Source: Flexithrix dorotheae DSM 6795 (GTDB lineage: Bacteria; Bacteroidota; Bacteroidia; Cytophagales; Flammeovirgaceae). Taken from it: DNA of 48,032 nucleotides. Every line of letters starts with the position of its first letter. The stretch's first letter is position 1. Positions 9,477 to 18,763 of the stretch are shown piece by piece. Made by a program: the position numbers and the translations under genes. The stretch covers positions 1-48,032 of the forward strand of contig NZ_KB903455.1 of assembly GCF_000379765.1 (NCBI RefSeq), given 5' to 3'. The notes below the pieces were generated by a model. It was not told where the DNA came from. It was given only the letters and a program-made list of their open reading frames with translations, and did no database searches.

Positions 9477-10056
9477 ATTAAGTTTCTAGCTTGTAATTTT
9501 CAATTCCTATTTTTGTAAGGAATTAAGAAAAAAATTATAACAGATTGAAAAATAGTAGATTGTTGTTTAGAAATATTAAGAAAAAAGGAATGATTTTACC
9601 TCTTTTAAAAAAATCTCTGTTTGTAAAAAGTGCCTTTGCCTTTTTTGTTATTTCTAATTAAAAAATGAAGTTTGAGGTAGTGTAAGAAAAGTTAAAAAAA
9701 ATGAGTTTTTTATTTTCTTTTGCGGCTGCAAAGCTAATATAATTGGGATCAATTATCTCCAAATCAATCTGTTAAAGATTGTGAATAGTTTTAATAGCTT
9801 TTAGGAGGCTTTCAGGGACTTTTTGGTATGGCTGGCCTAAAAAAAAATAACAACTTTAAGGATTGCTTTCCTAAGGTGATAAATCTGATGAACTTTATTT
9901 TTATTTTAAGTGTCTTCCTCAACACAGGTAGTTTAATAAATAAGGAATAATAGCTGGCGAGGCAATTCTGGACCTAATACCAGGTTTGGATTTCAGACAA
10001 GATTATTTTTTCGAATTGCAGCCTAAATATGTATGGTTTTATTAAATTTTCAGCCT
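9477..10056. other. Long AT-rich intergenic region (580 bases)
   Basis: Contains no convincing gene or RNA structure. The only signal noticed is TAGCTTTG on the minus strand at about 9728-9735, a full TAnnTTTG -7 match; if used it would give the methyltransferase a leader of about 245 bases. A TTG lies upstream, but the spacing of 23 is wide. Poly-A/T tracts dominate. Confidence 0.4.
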
Positions 10057-10593
10057 ATGAAAAAGATAACTTTGATATTTTGTTTATTTAGCCTTGTAAT
10101 ATTTTCCGGAAAGGCACAGGAAAGTGAAGATAAAGAAAAAGTTTCCCTAATGGATCGTCTGTATTTTGGTGGAAACCTGGGCTTCCAGTTCGGAAATATT
10201 ACCTTTATTGATGCTTCTCCACTGGTGGGTTATAAAATTACACCAAAGTTGTCTGGAGGAGTAGGAGGGACTTATCGGTATACCAAAGATAAAAGGTATG
10301 TGCCGGCTTATGAATATGATATTACTGGTTGGAGGGTTTTTGCCAGGTATAATGTTACGCCTATTTTATTCCCATATGCTGAGTATGAGTCATTGAGTTT
10401 AAAAATAAGAGACAGTAGTGGTCTGGAATCTGATCGGCAATGGTCTGATGCAATATTTGTTGGAGCCGGATTAATGCAACCCATTGGAAGAAGAGGTGGC
10501 ATTAGTTTATTGCTCTTGTATAATTTAAATTATGTATCGGCAAATGCCTTTTACGGACAACCTTATGTCTTTAGGGTTGGTTTTATTTTTTAG
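10057..10593 (+). CDS. Small outer-membrane beta-barrel protein
   Basis: A 178-residue exported protein. The chosen start at 10057 gives a clean signal peptide (MKKITLIFCLFSLVIFSGKA, cleavage before QE); the upstream start at 10033 would add eight residues (MVLLNFQP) and spoil the n-region. The mature part has alternating hydrophobic and polar residues with Gly/Tyr-rich strands (FGGNLGFQFGNITFID, GGVGGTYRYTKDKRY, YPYAEYESL-like), ending in VFRVGFIF, an aromatic C-terminal strand of the kind recognised by the Bam machinery. This fits an eight-stranded barrel of the OmpW/OmpX-like type found widely in Bacteroidota. No ligand or enzyme motif is visible. Its function is unknown. Confidence 0.75.
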   Translation: MKKITLIFCLFSLVIFSGKAQESEDKEKVSLMDRLYFGGNLGFQFGNITFIDASPLVGYKITPKLSGGVGGTYRYTKDKRYVPAYEYDITGWRVFARYNVTPILFPYAEYESLSLKIRDSSGLESDRQWSDAIFVGAGLMQPIGRRGGISLLLLYNLNYVSANAFYGQPYVFRVGFIF

Positions 10594-10610
10594 TCCGATT
10601 CAAATTATTT

Positions 10611-10649
10611 AAAAAGGTTTAATTTCTATTTTTTTGAAATTAAACCTTT
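10611..10649 (-). terminator. Terminator overlapping the 3' end of mutS
   Basis: Fourteen-base perfect inverted repeat (AAAGGTTTAATTTC at 10613-10626, its complement at 10636-10649), with a T run following on the minus strand. It includes the last mutS codons, so the stem is partly coding. It may also slow plus-strand read-through from the barrel gene. Confidence 0.75.
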
Positions 10650-13247
10650 GATTTCATTAAGCTTCAGCAAAGCCTCAACTGGTGAAATGGTATTAATGTC
10701 CAGATTTTTAAGAATTTCCTTCACCTGATTATATTGGGGATCATTTACCTCAAACAAGTTTAATTGGTAATTTGATTGAGGTACTTCCTTCATCTTTTTT
10801 TGATTTTTATCGCGAATTTTATCTTTTTCGAGATGATGGAGAATTTCATTTGCCCTTATCACAATATTATTAGGCATTCCCGCCATTTGGGCTACATGAA
10901 TACCAAAGCTGTGTTCGCTTCCCCCAGGCTTTAATTTTCTCATGAAAACTACCTTATTGCCCAATTCTTTTACTGATACATTGAAGTTTTTTATCCTGGG
11001 AAAATCTCCGGCTAACTGATTCAGTTCGTGGTAATGGGTGGCAAAAAGTGTTTTTGCCTTGGCTTTTGGCTGATTGTGAAGGTATTCTACAATTGACCAG
11101 GCAATGGAAATACCGTCATAGGTACTTGTTCCTCTTCCGATTTCATCCATTAAAACCAGACTCCGGTCGCTCAAATTATTAAGGATGCTGGCAGTTTCTG
11201 TCATCTCTACCATAAAAGTAGATTCCCCTTTTGATAAATTGTCGGAGGCGCCAACTCTGGTGAAAATTTTATCCACTATACCGATATGTGCTTCTTTTGC
11301 AGGTACAAAGCAACCAATCTGTGCCATTAGTACGATTAAGGCAGTTTGCCGCAGTAATGCAGATTTACCCGCCATATTGGGCCCGGTAATAATTAAAATT
11401 TGTTGCTCCACATCATCCAGGCGGATGTCATTTGGAATATAATTTTCACCTGGTGGTAATTGTTGCTCAATCACAGGGTGCCTTCCTTCTCGGATAGCCA
11501 GTGTTTTTCCCTCACTAATCTCAGGTTTGATATATTGATTTTTCAGAGCTATACCTGCAAATGAAATATAGCAATCGAGCATAGCCAGCACAATAGCATT
11601 TTGCTGAATGGGGACCACGAATTCATTGGCTGCAACCACCAGATTCTGAAATAATTTTTGCTCAATAATAAAAATCTGGCTCTCCGCATTTAGAATTTTT
11701 TCCTCATAAACCTTCAATTCTTCGGTAATGTATCGCTCAGCATTAACCAAAGTCTGTTTCCTAATCCATTCTGGGGGTACTTTATCCTTGTGGGCATTAG
11801 TGACTTCCAGATAATAGCCAAAAACCTTATTGTAGGCAATTTTTAAGGAGGGTATCCCGGTTCTTTCCATTTCCCGCTGCTGAATCTGTACCAGATAGTC
11901 TTTTCCCGAGAAGGCGATTTTTCTGAGATCATCAAGTTCAGCATCTAGTCCTTCTTTTATCATTCCTCCCTGATTGGATAAAAGAGGAGGATTATCTACC
12001 AAAGTCTGGTCAATCTTTTCAATTAACTGTTCGCAAAGGTTAATTTTATCTGCAAGCAATTTAATTTCCTGTTGATCACTTTTAAGCAGAAGGGTTTTAA
12101 TGGGGATGGTATTTTTTAAGGCCCTTTTCAGGTGATTTAATTCCCTTGGATTTATCCTACCAACTGCCACTTTGGAGATGAGTCTTTCCAGATCACCAAT
12201 TTGTTGGAGAGGTTGGAGGAAACCTTCTATTTCTTCCTCATTTTCAGAAAAGTAGGCTACCGTGTTCAGACGGTTTTCTATAGCCGATTTTGATTTTAGA
12301 GGTAAAACCACCCATTTTTTCATCATTCTGGCTCCCATCGGAGTGACACAATGATCTAAAATATCGATAAGGGGAACTCCACCTTCATGCTGGGGATAAA
12401 CTAGTTCAAGATTTCGGATGGTAAATTTATCCAGCCAGACAAATTTATCTTCTTCGATTCTGGAGATATTGGAAATGTGGCTCACTTCATGGTGTTCAGT
12501 AATTTCCAGATAATACAGGATGGCACCAGCTGCTATTATCCCTTCCTTTAAGTTCTCAATCCCGAATCCTTTGAGTGAATTTGTTCCAAAATGACCAGTA
12601 AGTTTCTCGTAACTATAATCAATAGAATAAACCCAGTCTTCAATACGGAAGGTATTAAAGTCTTCTCTTATACTATTGTCGAAAATTTCCCTTTGTGTTT
12701 TGCAAAATAATACTTCGGCAGGTTGGAATCCCTGAATTAGTTTATCAATATAGGGTTGGTCGCCTTGAGCAGTTAAAAATTCCCCGGTGGAAATATCTAA
12801 AAATGCGATCCCAACAGTGTTTTTATTGAAATAAACAGAAGCCAGGTAATTGTTGTGTTTTACCTTAAGTACATTGTCATTGAAGGAAACACCGGGTGTA
12901 ACCAATTCAGTTACTCCTCTTTTCACAATTCCTTTTACGGATTTGGGATCTTCTAATTGGTCGCAGATAGCTACTCTTTGTCCGGCTCTTACCAGTTTTG
13001 GAAGGTAAGTATCCAGAGAATGATGGGGAAATCCGGCCAGTTCAATATGAGAAGCAGATCCATTTGCCCTTTTAGTCAGCACAATGTCAAGTATCTTGCT
13101 GGCTTTTACAGCATCATCACCAAAAGTTTCATAAAAATCGCCTACTCTAAATAACAACAATGCCCCAGGGTGTTTAGCTTTTATGGCATTGTATTGTTTC
13201 ATTAAAGGGGTTTCCTTTGCCGCTTTTTTTGTTTTTGTCTTTCCCAA
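10626..13247 (-). CDS. mutS: DNA mismatch repair protein MutS
   Basis: Recognises mismatches and small loops and starts MutL-dependent repair. The 873-residue length is normal for MutS1. The mismatch-contact motif is [11 protein letters not shown] near residue 37-47 (Phe-x-Glu present). Connector, lever and clamp regions follow. The ATPase has Walker A GPNMAGKS near 621, then Walker [17 protein letters not shown] and the ATHYHEL histidine motif. The C-terminus carries the short helix-turn-helix dimerisation tail. The start ATG is followed by a Lys-rich stretch and then LMKQYNAIK, the usual beginning. No mutL lies nearby. A TAGTTTTG promoter box lies 79 bases upstream. Confidence 0.98.
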   Translation of the reverse strand: MGKTKTKKAAKETPLMKQYNAIKAKHPGALLLFRVGDFYETFGDDAVKASKILDIVLTKRANGSASHIELAGFPHHSLDTYLPKLVRAGQRVAICDQLEDPKSVKGIVKRGVTELVTPGVSFNDNVLKVKHNNYLASVYFNKNTVGIAFLDISTGEFLTAQGDQPYIDKLIQGFQPAEVLFCKTQREIFDNSIREDFNTFRIEDWVYSIDYSYEKLTGHFGTNSLKGFGIENLKEGIIAAGAILYYLEITEHHEVSHISNISRIEEDKFVWLDKFTIRNLELVYPQHEGGVPLIDILDHCVTPMGARMMKKWVVLPLKSKSAIENRLNTVAYFSENEEEIEGFLQPLQQIGDLERLISKVAVGRINPRELNHLKRALKNTIPIKTLLLKSDQQEIKLLADKINLCEQLIEKIDQTLVDNPPLLSNQGGMIKEGLDAELDDLRKIAFSGKDYLVQIQQREMERTGIPSLKIAYNKVFGYYLEVTNAHKDKVPPEWIRKQTLVNAERYITEELKVYEEKILNAESQIFIIEQKLFQNLVVAANEFVVPIQQNAIVLAMLDCYISFAGIALKNQYIKPEISEGKTLAIREGRHPVIEQQLPPGENYIPNDIRLDDVEQQILIITGPNMAGKSALLRQTALIVLMAQIGCFVPAKEAHIGIVDKIFTRVGASDNLSKGESTFMVEMTETASILNNLSDRSLVLMDEIGRGTSTYDGISIAWSIVEYLHNQPKAKAKTLFATHYHELNQLAGDFPRIKNFNVSVKELGNKVVFMRKLKPGGSEHSFGIHVAQMAGMPNNIVIRANEILHHLEKDKIRDKNQKKMKEVPQSNYQLNLFEVNDPQYNQVKEILKNLDINTISPVEALLKLNEIKGLISKK

Positions 13248-13325
13248 TCTGCTAGTCAGTTAAATTCTCAAATCCCGAATAATGCGGATATATTTTCTGT
13301 CAGAAATTTCAGTTTTACCAAGTTT

Positions 13326-13333
13326 CAAAACTA
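13326..13333 (-). promoter_or_regulatory. Candidate -7 element for mutS
   Basis: Reads TAGTTTTG on the minus strand, a full match to TAnnTTTG. No TTG was found at the expected distance. Confidence 0.4.
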
Positions 13334-13422
13334 CTAAATATGTAATGGACTATAAAAATTCCTTTGAGTTTTGTAAATAAAAAACTGAAATGAATTGAAA
13401 TGGGGAATAGGGATGATCATAC

Positions 13423-13462
13423 AAAAAAGGGAAACTTCATTAATATGAAATTTCCCCTTTTT
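13423..13462 (-). terminator. Terminator of the NUMOD4/HNH gene
   Basis: Long near-perfect hairpin, AAAAAGGG-AAA-TTCAT / ATGAA-TTT-CCCCTTTTT, about 18 pairs with a four-base loop, sited 20 bases after the stop codon on the minus strand and flanked by A/T runs. Confidence 0.8.
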
Positions 13463-13479
13463 CTAGATTTATTATTTGA

Positions 13480-14310
13480 CTATAAACCGGACTCTTTGCA
13501 ATATTTATAGAGTCGGGAATATTTATATCCCAAAATTTTGCTGATTTGCGCATACGACCTGCCTTTATCTCTATAATTTTTGATAATGTCACGCATTTTA
13601 TCAGAAACTACGAAAGGTTTTTTGTTTTTCTTTCCCATTTCCTGAACCCTTAAGTAAGCATTCACATTCTTTTTCAAAAGAATTTTACTTTTTTCACTTC
13701 TGGTTACCCATCTCACATTATCAGGGGAAACATTATAGCAATCGGCATCTTTGTAAAGAATAACATGCTCGGGAGTAGGTCTTGGTTCTCCTTTTCTTTC
13801 CAGAATTATTTCTGCTAAAGTTACCGATTTGGTTACGTTAGGGGCAACTGTAACCCGAATGAATTTACCTGAACCATTATCGTGAACCCTGAAATAAAAA
13901 CCGGCATACTTAAAATATTCCTTACCATCATCGGGCATTACAGTAGGTTTTGGGCCTTTATTTCCACCAGATTTGGCCTTTTCAAAAAACTTTGCTTTTG
14001 TAACTTCTTCTGTAACCCATTGAAGATTTTCGGCCCTGTTGTCAAAAGTGTCATTGTTAATATGCTTCACATATTTATGTTTTTCTGACTCTTTTGGGAC
14101 AAAAATTTCAGCCACCAGCCGGTGAACAAAAAAGGATTTTCTTTTCCCCTTTATTTTAAGATCGACACTCAGGCGATTATTAGATAACTTCCCTCTAATA
14201 ATTACCCCTTCAGAACTGTTCGCATAAGACTTGACCCTCCCCAGGTTACTAAGCTCATACTTCCTGTCCGTGAAATCAAGTTCTTTCCAAATTTCCTCTT
14301 GTTTGGACAT
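13480..14310 (-). CDS. NUMOD4 / HNH-type protein with C-terminal helix-turn-helix
   Basis: A 276-residue protein. Residues about 6-30 match the NUMOD4 DNA-contact motif (EIWKELDF...YELSNLGRVKSY). Residues about 62-105 match the HNH_3 nuclease fold (VHRLVAEIFVP, then VKHINNDTFDNRAENLQWVT, keeping the His and Asn residues of the finger). A second HNH_3-like unit occurs at about 165-210 (AEIILERKG...YKDADCYNVSPDNVRWVT) with the first catalytic His changed. The last 40 residues are Lys-rich and end in a compact helix-turn-helix (RSYAQISKILGYKYSRLYKY). Relatives are homing endonucleases of phages and introns, but here the gene stands alone with its own terminator and no intron, intein or phage genes beside it. 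It could be an active nicking enzyme or a domesticated DNA-binding regulator. The domain call is firm and the role unknown. Confidence 0.8.
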   Translation of the reverse strand: MSKQEEIWKELDFTDRKYELSNLGRVKSYANSSEGVIIRGKLSNNRLSVDLKIKGKRKSFFVHRLVAEIFVPKESEKHKYVKHINNDTFDNRAENLQWVTEEVTKAKFFEKAKSGGNKGPKPTVMPDDGKEYFKYAGFYFRVHDNGSGKFIRVTVAPNVTKSVTLAEIILERKGEPRPTPEHVILYKDADCYNVSPDNVRWVTRSEKSKILLKKNVNAYLRVQEMGKKNKKPFVVSDKMRDIIKNYRDKGRSYAQISKILGYKYSRLYKYCKESGL

Positions 14311-14494
14311 GTTATTTTTGTTTAAATAGTTGGTAAGTTAATGTGTAAGCTAATAGGCAAAAAAGTAAATAGATATACGATATTAATAATCAAAAACCTT
14401 TTTAACAAGAGAAGAAAGGTGGTAAATAACTAAATAGGGGCAAAAAAAATGGAGGAACTTTGTTAAGTTATATTTTTAATTTGAATAGTTTTAT

Positions 14495-14542
14495 TTTTAA
14501 AAAAAATTTTGAGATAGAGCATTACCAATTGTGACAATGCTC
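14495..14542 (-). terminator. Probable terminator of ald
   Basis: Stem GAGCATT / AATGCTC (14517-14523 and 14536-14542) just after the stop codon, followed on the minus strand by a T-rich run over 14495-14510. Confidence 0.7.
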
Positions 14543-14552
14543 CATCCTTAAA

Positions 14553-15665
14553 TTAAATGATTTCACTAAGTGGTGTAAACTGAAGATTGAATGCTTCGGC
14601 TACCGCCTGATAAACAATTTTTCCATCAATAATATTTAAGCCTAATTCCAATTCTCTATTCTCTTTAATCGCTTTTTTCCATCCCTTATTGGCAAGTTGA
14701 ATGGCATAAGGCAACGTGGCATTGGTAAGTGCCAGAGTGGACGTATAAGGAACTGCTCCCGGCATATTCGCCACACAATAGTGAATGACATCATCAATTA
14801 TAAAAGTTGGGTCCTGATGAGTAGTAGGGGTACAGGTTTCAATACAACCGCCCTGGTCCACCGCTACATCTACCAAAACAGTTCCCGGCTGCATATCTTT
14901 CAGCATATCTCTTGTGATAAGACTTGGGGCCTTCGCTCCCGGAATGAGAACAGCTCCAACAATTAAGTGATGTGTTTTGATCAACTCTCTGATATTGTAT
15001 TCATTGGACATTAAAGTATGCACATTAGCAGGCATAATGTCGTCAAGATGTCTTAACCTTTGCAGGTTTACATCCATGATGGTGACATCAGCACCCAGAC
15101 CTGCAGCCATTTTAGCGGCCTGAGTTCCTACAATACCACCCCCAAGAATTAATACTTTCCCTGGTTTCACACCGGGTACTCCCCCAAGAAGAATTCCTCT
15201 TCCTTTCATGGGTTTTTCCAGGTATTTGGCCCCCTGTTGAATAGCCATTCTTCCAGCCACTTCCGACATTGGAATTAGCAAGGGCAATGATCTGTCTGCT
15301 TTTTCTACAGTTTCATAAGCCACACAAACGGCTTTTTGCTCAATCATTGCCTTAGTTAAAGCCTCAGAGGAAGCAAAGTGGAAATAAGTAAAAAGCAGTT
15401 GGTCTTTTCTGATCAATTTGTATTCGGGCTCAATGGGTTCTTTTACCTTGATGATCATTTCTGCGATAGCATAAGTATCTTCAATGGTAGGTAAAATTTT
15501 AGCACCAGCTTTCACATATTCTCCATCTTCAAATCCAGATCCCTCTCCTGCAGTCGCCTGAATATAAATCTCATGGCCATGTTTACTTAACTCTTTCACT
15601 CCGGCAGGAGTAAGTGCAACGCGATTCTCGTTGTTTTTAATTTCCTTTGGAACTCCAATTTTCAT
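14553..15665 (-). CDS. ald: Alanine dehydrogenase
   Basis: Catalyses reversible NAD-dependent oxidative deamination of L-alanine to pyruvate and ammonia. The length of 370 residues is exactly that of the family. The start MKIGVPKEIKNNENRVALTP is diagnostic. The pyruvate-binding and catalytic residues Lys75 (KVKEP) and His96 (FTYFHFA) are present. The Rossmann motif is GGGIVG at 175-180. The conserved VDVAVDQGGCIET and the NMPGAVPYTSTLALTNAT stretch near the C-terminus are intact. It stands alone with its own terminator and probable promoter box. It links amino-acid catabolism to central carbon and nitrogen metabolism. Confidence 0.98.
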   Translation of the reverse strand: MKIGVPKEIKNNENRVALTPAGVKELSKHGHEIYIQATAGEGSGFEDGEYVKAGAKILPTIEDTYAIAEMIIKVKEPIEPEYKLIRKDQLLFTYFHFASSEALTKAMIEQKAVCVAYETVEKADRSLPLLIPMSEVAGRMAIQQGAKYLEKPMKGRGILLGGVPGVKPGKVLILGGGIVGTQAAKMAAGLGADVTIMDVNLQRLRHLDDIMPANVHTLMSNEYNIRELIKTHHLIVGAVLIPGAKAPSLITRDMLKDMQPGTVLVDVAVDQGGCIETCTPTTHQDPTFIIDDVIHYCVANMPGAVPYTSTLALTNATLPYAIQLANKGWKKAIKENRELELGLNIIDGKIVYQAVAEAFNLQFTPLSEII

Positions 15666-15756
15666 TTTAATGATGTGTTTATTTTAGTTGAATAATTTTG
15701 TGCAGCCCACCATAAGGAAGGTAGCTTTTTAATAGTATGGTAAAGGTTTTCGGAGG

Positions 15757-15764
15757 CAAAATTA
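15757..15764 (-). promoter_or_regulatory. Candidate -7 element for ald
   Basis: Minus strand reads TAATTTTG, a full TAnnTTTG match, about 92 bases before the ald ATG. No TTG box was seen. Confidence 0.4.
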
Positions 15765-15924
15765 TAGAATAAATCTATTTCTTTATGCAGGTTGATTAAA
15801 TATTATGGTTGCTTGATTATGAAGTTGTTGGAATATTTTTATTAAATATGGATAACCAATTTTTTTCATTGGATTTGTAGCCTAAGTTTTCTCTGTCAAT
15901 TAATAAAAAAATAACTTTCCGTTT

Positions 15925-16086
15925 CTACTTATTCTTTTTACCCAGTACATCTTTATATTTTCCATGCTTAGCGTTGCTTTGCTCCTCAAAATGCATTGTC
16001 CTGGGCAAAAAATAAGGGCTTCTAAAGGCGAATTGTAATTTTCCAACTTCATTACTTATTGAATTTAGATAAAAAATTTCACCCAA
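15925..16086 (-). CDS. Possible small ORF or gene remnant (53 codons)
   Basis: Within the 653-base gap between ald and the SnoaL-like gene, the minus strand is open from a TTG at 16086 to TAG at 15925. It contains GEIFYLNSISNEVGKL and ends HFEEQSNAKHGKYKDVLGKK. The polar, Lys/Glu-rich tail looks more protein-like than most chance frames here, but there is no ATG except one giving 23 residues, no promoter was seen, and no family is recognised. It may be the tail of a decayed gene or simply chance. The rest of the gap contains the ald and SnoaL promoters and nothing else noticed. Confidence 0.2.
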   Translation of the reverse strand: MGEIFYLNSISNEVGKLQFAFRSPYFLPRTMHFEEQSNAKHGKYKDVLGKKNK

Positions 16087-16211
16087 TTATTTTTTCCTGA
16101 TTAATAATTGAATACCTTTAAATCATAAGTAAATTTTTTGTTACATATCGTTCCCGAATTTCCAAAATTCCCACCCTTTAGGCGGGACCTGAATTCTATT
16201 GACTTTTGGGT

Positions 16212-16241
16212 TTGTTCCTGCCTGTTTTATAATTAATTTTT
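16212..16241 (+). promoter_or_regulatory. Candidate promoter of the SnoaL-like gene
   Basis: TTG (16212-16214), a 19-base spacer, then TAATTTTT (16234-16241), seven of eight to TAnnTTTG. It lies 77 bases before the ATG. Confidence 0.35.
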
Positions 16242-16318
16242 TCTAGTTAAAAGCCTGTAAGACATTATTTGAATGTCCTTATACCTGGCTTAATTCATTC
16301 TATTCAAACTTTTACATT

Positions 16319-17086
16319 ATGGAAATTCAGTCAAACAAAAATATAGTTGAATTATTTTATAGAAAGGTAATCGGAGACCGTGATTTGGAAGTTATTGAGG
16401 AGTTGGTTAGTGAGGATTACATCCAGCATAGTCCTATGACCAGGGATGGGAAATCCGGATTAATTGAAGCCATTACTTATCTCAAAACTTTTCCCAAGCC
16501 AGCAGAGACTAAATCGCCAATAGTCAGGATCATTGAAGATGGAGAACTGGTGATGGCATTTCTGGATTTAGCCTGGATGGGTAAAAAAATGGCAGTGGTG
16601 GATATTTTTAGAATTAAACAGGGTAAACTGTGCGAGCACTGGGATGTAATTCAGGAGCAACCTGAAGAAGTACCCAATTCCTCTTCAATTACCATGGTTA
16701 ATGGTGGAACGGAGTTGAATGCCCTTGAATTAACTGTTGAACACAAGGCTTTCATAATCAAATGTTTCCAATCTGTTTTTGTGGAGAGGAAACTGGATCT
16801 TTTTGATAACTTTTTTTCAGATGAATTGGTTAACCATTTGCCTGAATCATTTTCAGAAAATAAAGATTTGGTAAATTATTTATCAGAAAATGGTATAGAA
16901 TTCAGTGACTTTTTCAAAGTTTTGTGTCAGGGTAATTATACGGGAGTGCAATCCAAAGGAAAAAGGAAACAAAAACCATTTGTTTTTAATTTTATTTTTA
17001 GATTAGAAGGAAAAAAAATAAAAGAAATTTGGGGGGTAAGTCAGGAGATTCCCGAAGACATGCTCCATCAAAATGGTATGATTTAA
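16319..17086 (+). CDS. Tandem SnoaL-like (NTF2-fold) protein
   Basis: A 255-residue cytoplasmic protein made of two SnoaL/NTF2-like halves. The first (about 5-120) is canonical: VELFYRKVIGDRDLEVIEELVSEDYIQHSP, then VVDIFRIKQGKLCEHWDVIQ, the pattern seen in SnoaL-type cyclases and steroid-isomerase-like proteins. The second (about 133-250) repeats the order in a weaker form: IIKCFQSVFVERKLDLFDNFFSDELVNHLP, then FNFIFRLEGKKIKEIWGVSQ. In the second half the His-Asp pair of the EHWD motif has become EIWG, suggesting that it has lost the active site and may serve dimer-like packing. The substrate is unknown. It is followed by the GNAT-nitrilase gene after about 95 bases, which could place both in one transcript. 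Confidence 0.75.
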   Translation: MEIQSNKNIVELFYRKVIGDRDLEVIEELVSEDYIQHSPMTRDGKSGLIEAITYLKTFPKPAETKSPIVRIIEDGELVMAFLDLAWMGKKMAVVDIFRIKQGKLCEHWDVIQEQPEEVPNSSSITMVNGGTELNALELTVEHKAFIIKCFQSVFVERKLDLFDNFFSDELVNHLPESFSENKDLVNYLSENGIEFSDFFKVLCQGNYTGVQSKGKRKQKPFVFNFIFRLEGKKIKEIWGVSQEIPEDMLHQNGMI

Positions 17087-17180
17087 AATATTAAAATTAC
17101 TAAAATTAAATACCCGATTTTTCAGATGACCAATAAATAGGAGTCTGGACCTTCGGGTGTTTATATTAAACCATAATTTT

Positions 17181-18719
17181 ATGACAGATATAGGACAGGT
17201 AGACTTAAGAAACCTTGAAATTTCCGACTATGAGGAACTGAAGGAGTCAATGATAGCCGCATATGAAAACTGGCCGGGAGCTTATTGGAAGGAATCTCAG
17301 GTAAAAAAGCTTTTACAAATTTTTCCTGAAGGACAAATAGCTATTCTTATTGATAATCAGGTAGTTGGCTGTGCCTTGTCAATTATTGTAAAATATTCTC
17401 ACTTTTCCGATAACCATACCTACTTACAGATTACCGGTAATTATTCATTCAACACACACACCGGGAAAGGAGATGTATTATACGGTATTGATGTTTTTAT
17501 TAAACCTGAATACAGGGGGTTAAGATTAGGCAGAAGATTGTATGATGCCAGGAAAGAATTATGTGAAAATCTCAATCTGAAAGCCATTATATTTGGAGGA
17601 AGAATCCCCAACTATCATAAAGTTTCGGATCAGATTACCCCAAAGGAATACATACAAAAGGTAAAGCAAAAAGAGTTGTATGATCCTACGCTTACTTTTC
17701 AGCTTTCCAATGATTTCCATGTAAAAAAAATATTAAAGGGGTATTTGCCGGGAGACAAGGAATCTAAGGATTATGCAGTGCTTTTGCAATGGGATAATAT
17801 TTATTTTGAAAAAGCCCCTGAAAAAATTTCTGCCCAGAAGTCTGTGGTGCGATTAGGATTGGTCCAATGGCAAATGAGGCATTACAAAGGGGTAGAAGAA
17901 CTTTTCGAACAGGTTGAATTTTTTATTGATGCAGTGTCGGGATACAAAAGTGATTTTGCCCTGTTCCCGGAATTTTTCAATGCACCTTTAATGGCCAAGT
18001 ACAATCATCTTTCTGAAGCCGAAGCGATTCGTAAACTGGCTGAATATACAGAGGAAATCAGGGATAAATTTGTTCAGTTGGCCATTACCTACAATGTGAA
18101 TATTATCACGGGTAGTATGCCATATCTGGATGGACATAACCTTTACAATGTGGGTTATTTATGTCGGAGAAATGGTACTTACGATTCTTATGTAAAATTG
18201 CATGTCACTCCTGATGAAAGTAAATGTTGGGGAATGGTAGGTGGAGATACTATTTCCATTTTCGATACAGATTGTGGGCCAGTCGGGGTATTAATTTGTT
18301 ATGATGTGGAATTTCCAGAACTCCCCAGAATACTCGCAGAAGAAAATATGAACATCCTATTTGTTCCTTTCCTCACTGATACTCAAAATGGATATTCCCG
18401 GGTAAGGTATTGTGCCAGGGCGAGAGCGATTGAAAATGAATGTTATGTAGCCATTGCCGGAAGTGTGGGGAACCTGCCAAAAGTGGAAAATATGGATATT
18501 CAGTTTGCTCAATCGGTGGTTTTTACCCCATGTGATTTTTCTTTTCCTACTAATGGAATTAAAGCTGAAGCTACACCAAATACTGAAATGATTTTGATTG
18601 CTGATGTAGATTTAGACCATTTGAGAGAGCTGCATACTTATGGAAGTGTTCGAAATCTTAAGGATAGAAGAAAGGATATTTATGACTTAAAACTGGTGAA
18701 AAAATCTGGAATAGAATAA
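17181..18719 (+). CDS. GNAT acetyltransferase - nitrilase-superfamily fusion amidohydrolase
   Basis: Two domains in a 512-residue chain. Residues about 5-170 form a GNAT acyltransferase, with the acetyl-CoA loop region YRGLRLGRRLYDARKEL. Residues about 218-505 form a carbon-nitrogen hydrolase with the full catalytic set: Glu264 in LFPEFF, Lys339 in YVKLHVTP and Cys373 in LICYDVEFPE. The same fusion is known from Bacillus YhcX-type proteins, whose exact substrate is unsettled; an N-acyl or omega-amide reaction is expected. The ATG at 17181 is chosen because it leads directly into the first GNAT strand (VDLRNLEISDYEEL); a GTG at 17157 would add eight residues. The intact triad argues for an active hydrolase. 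Confidence 0.9.
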   Translation: MTDIGQVDLRNLEISDYEELKESMIAAYENWPGAYWKESQVKKLLQIFPEGQIAILIDNQVVGCALSIIVKYSHFSDNHTYLQITGNYSFNTHTGKGDVLYGIDVFIKPEYRGLRLGRRLYDARKELCENLNLKAIIFGGRIPNYHKVSDQITPKEYIQKVKQKELYDPTLTFQLSNDFHVKKILKGYLPGDKESKDYAVLLQWDNIYFEKAPEKISAQKSVVRLGLVQWQMRHYKGVEELFEQVEFFIDAVSGYKSDFALFPEFFNAPLMAKYNHLSEAEAIRKLAEYTEEIRDKFVQLAITYNVNIITGSMPYLDGHNLYNVGYLCRRNGTYDSYVKLHVTPDESKCWGMVGGDTISIFDTDCGPVGVLICYDVEFPELPRILAEENMNILFVPFLTDTQNGYSRVRYCARARAIENECYVAIAGSVGNLPKVENMDIQFAQSVVFTPCDFSFPTNGIKAEATPNTEMILIADVDLDHLRELHTYGSVRNLKDRRKDIYDLKLVKKSGIE

Positions 18720-18728
18720 AGATTTACA

Positions 18729-18761
18729 ACTGCAAATGTTACCATTCTGATCATTTGCAGT
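18729..18761 (+). promoter_or_regulatory. Perfect inverted repeat between nitrilase stop and msr promoter
   Basis: ACTGCAAATG (18729-18738) and CATTTGCAGT (18752-18761) form a ten-base perfect inverted repeat with a 13-base gap. It ends two bases before the -7 box of the msr operon. It lacks a T run, so a factor-bound operator is as likely as a terminator. Confidence 0.4.
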
Positions 18762-18763
18762 GA

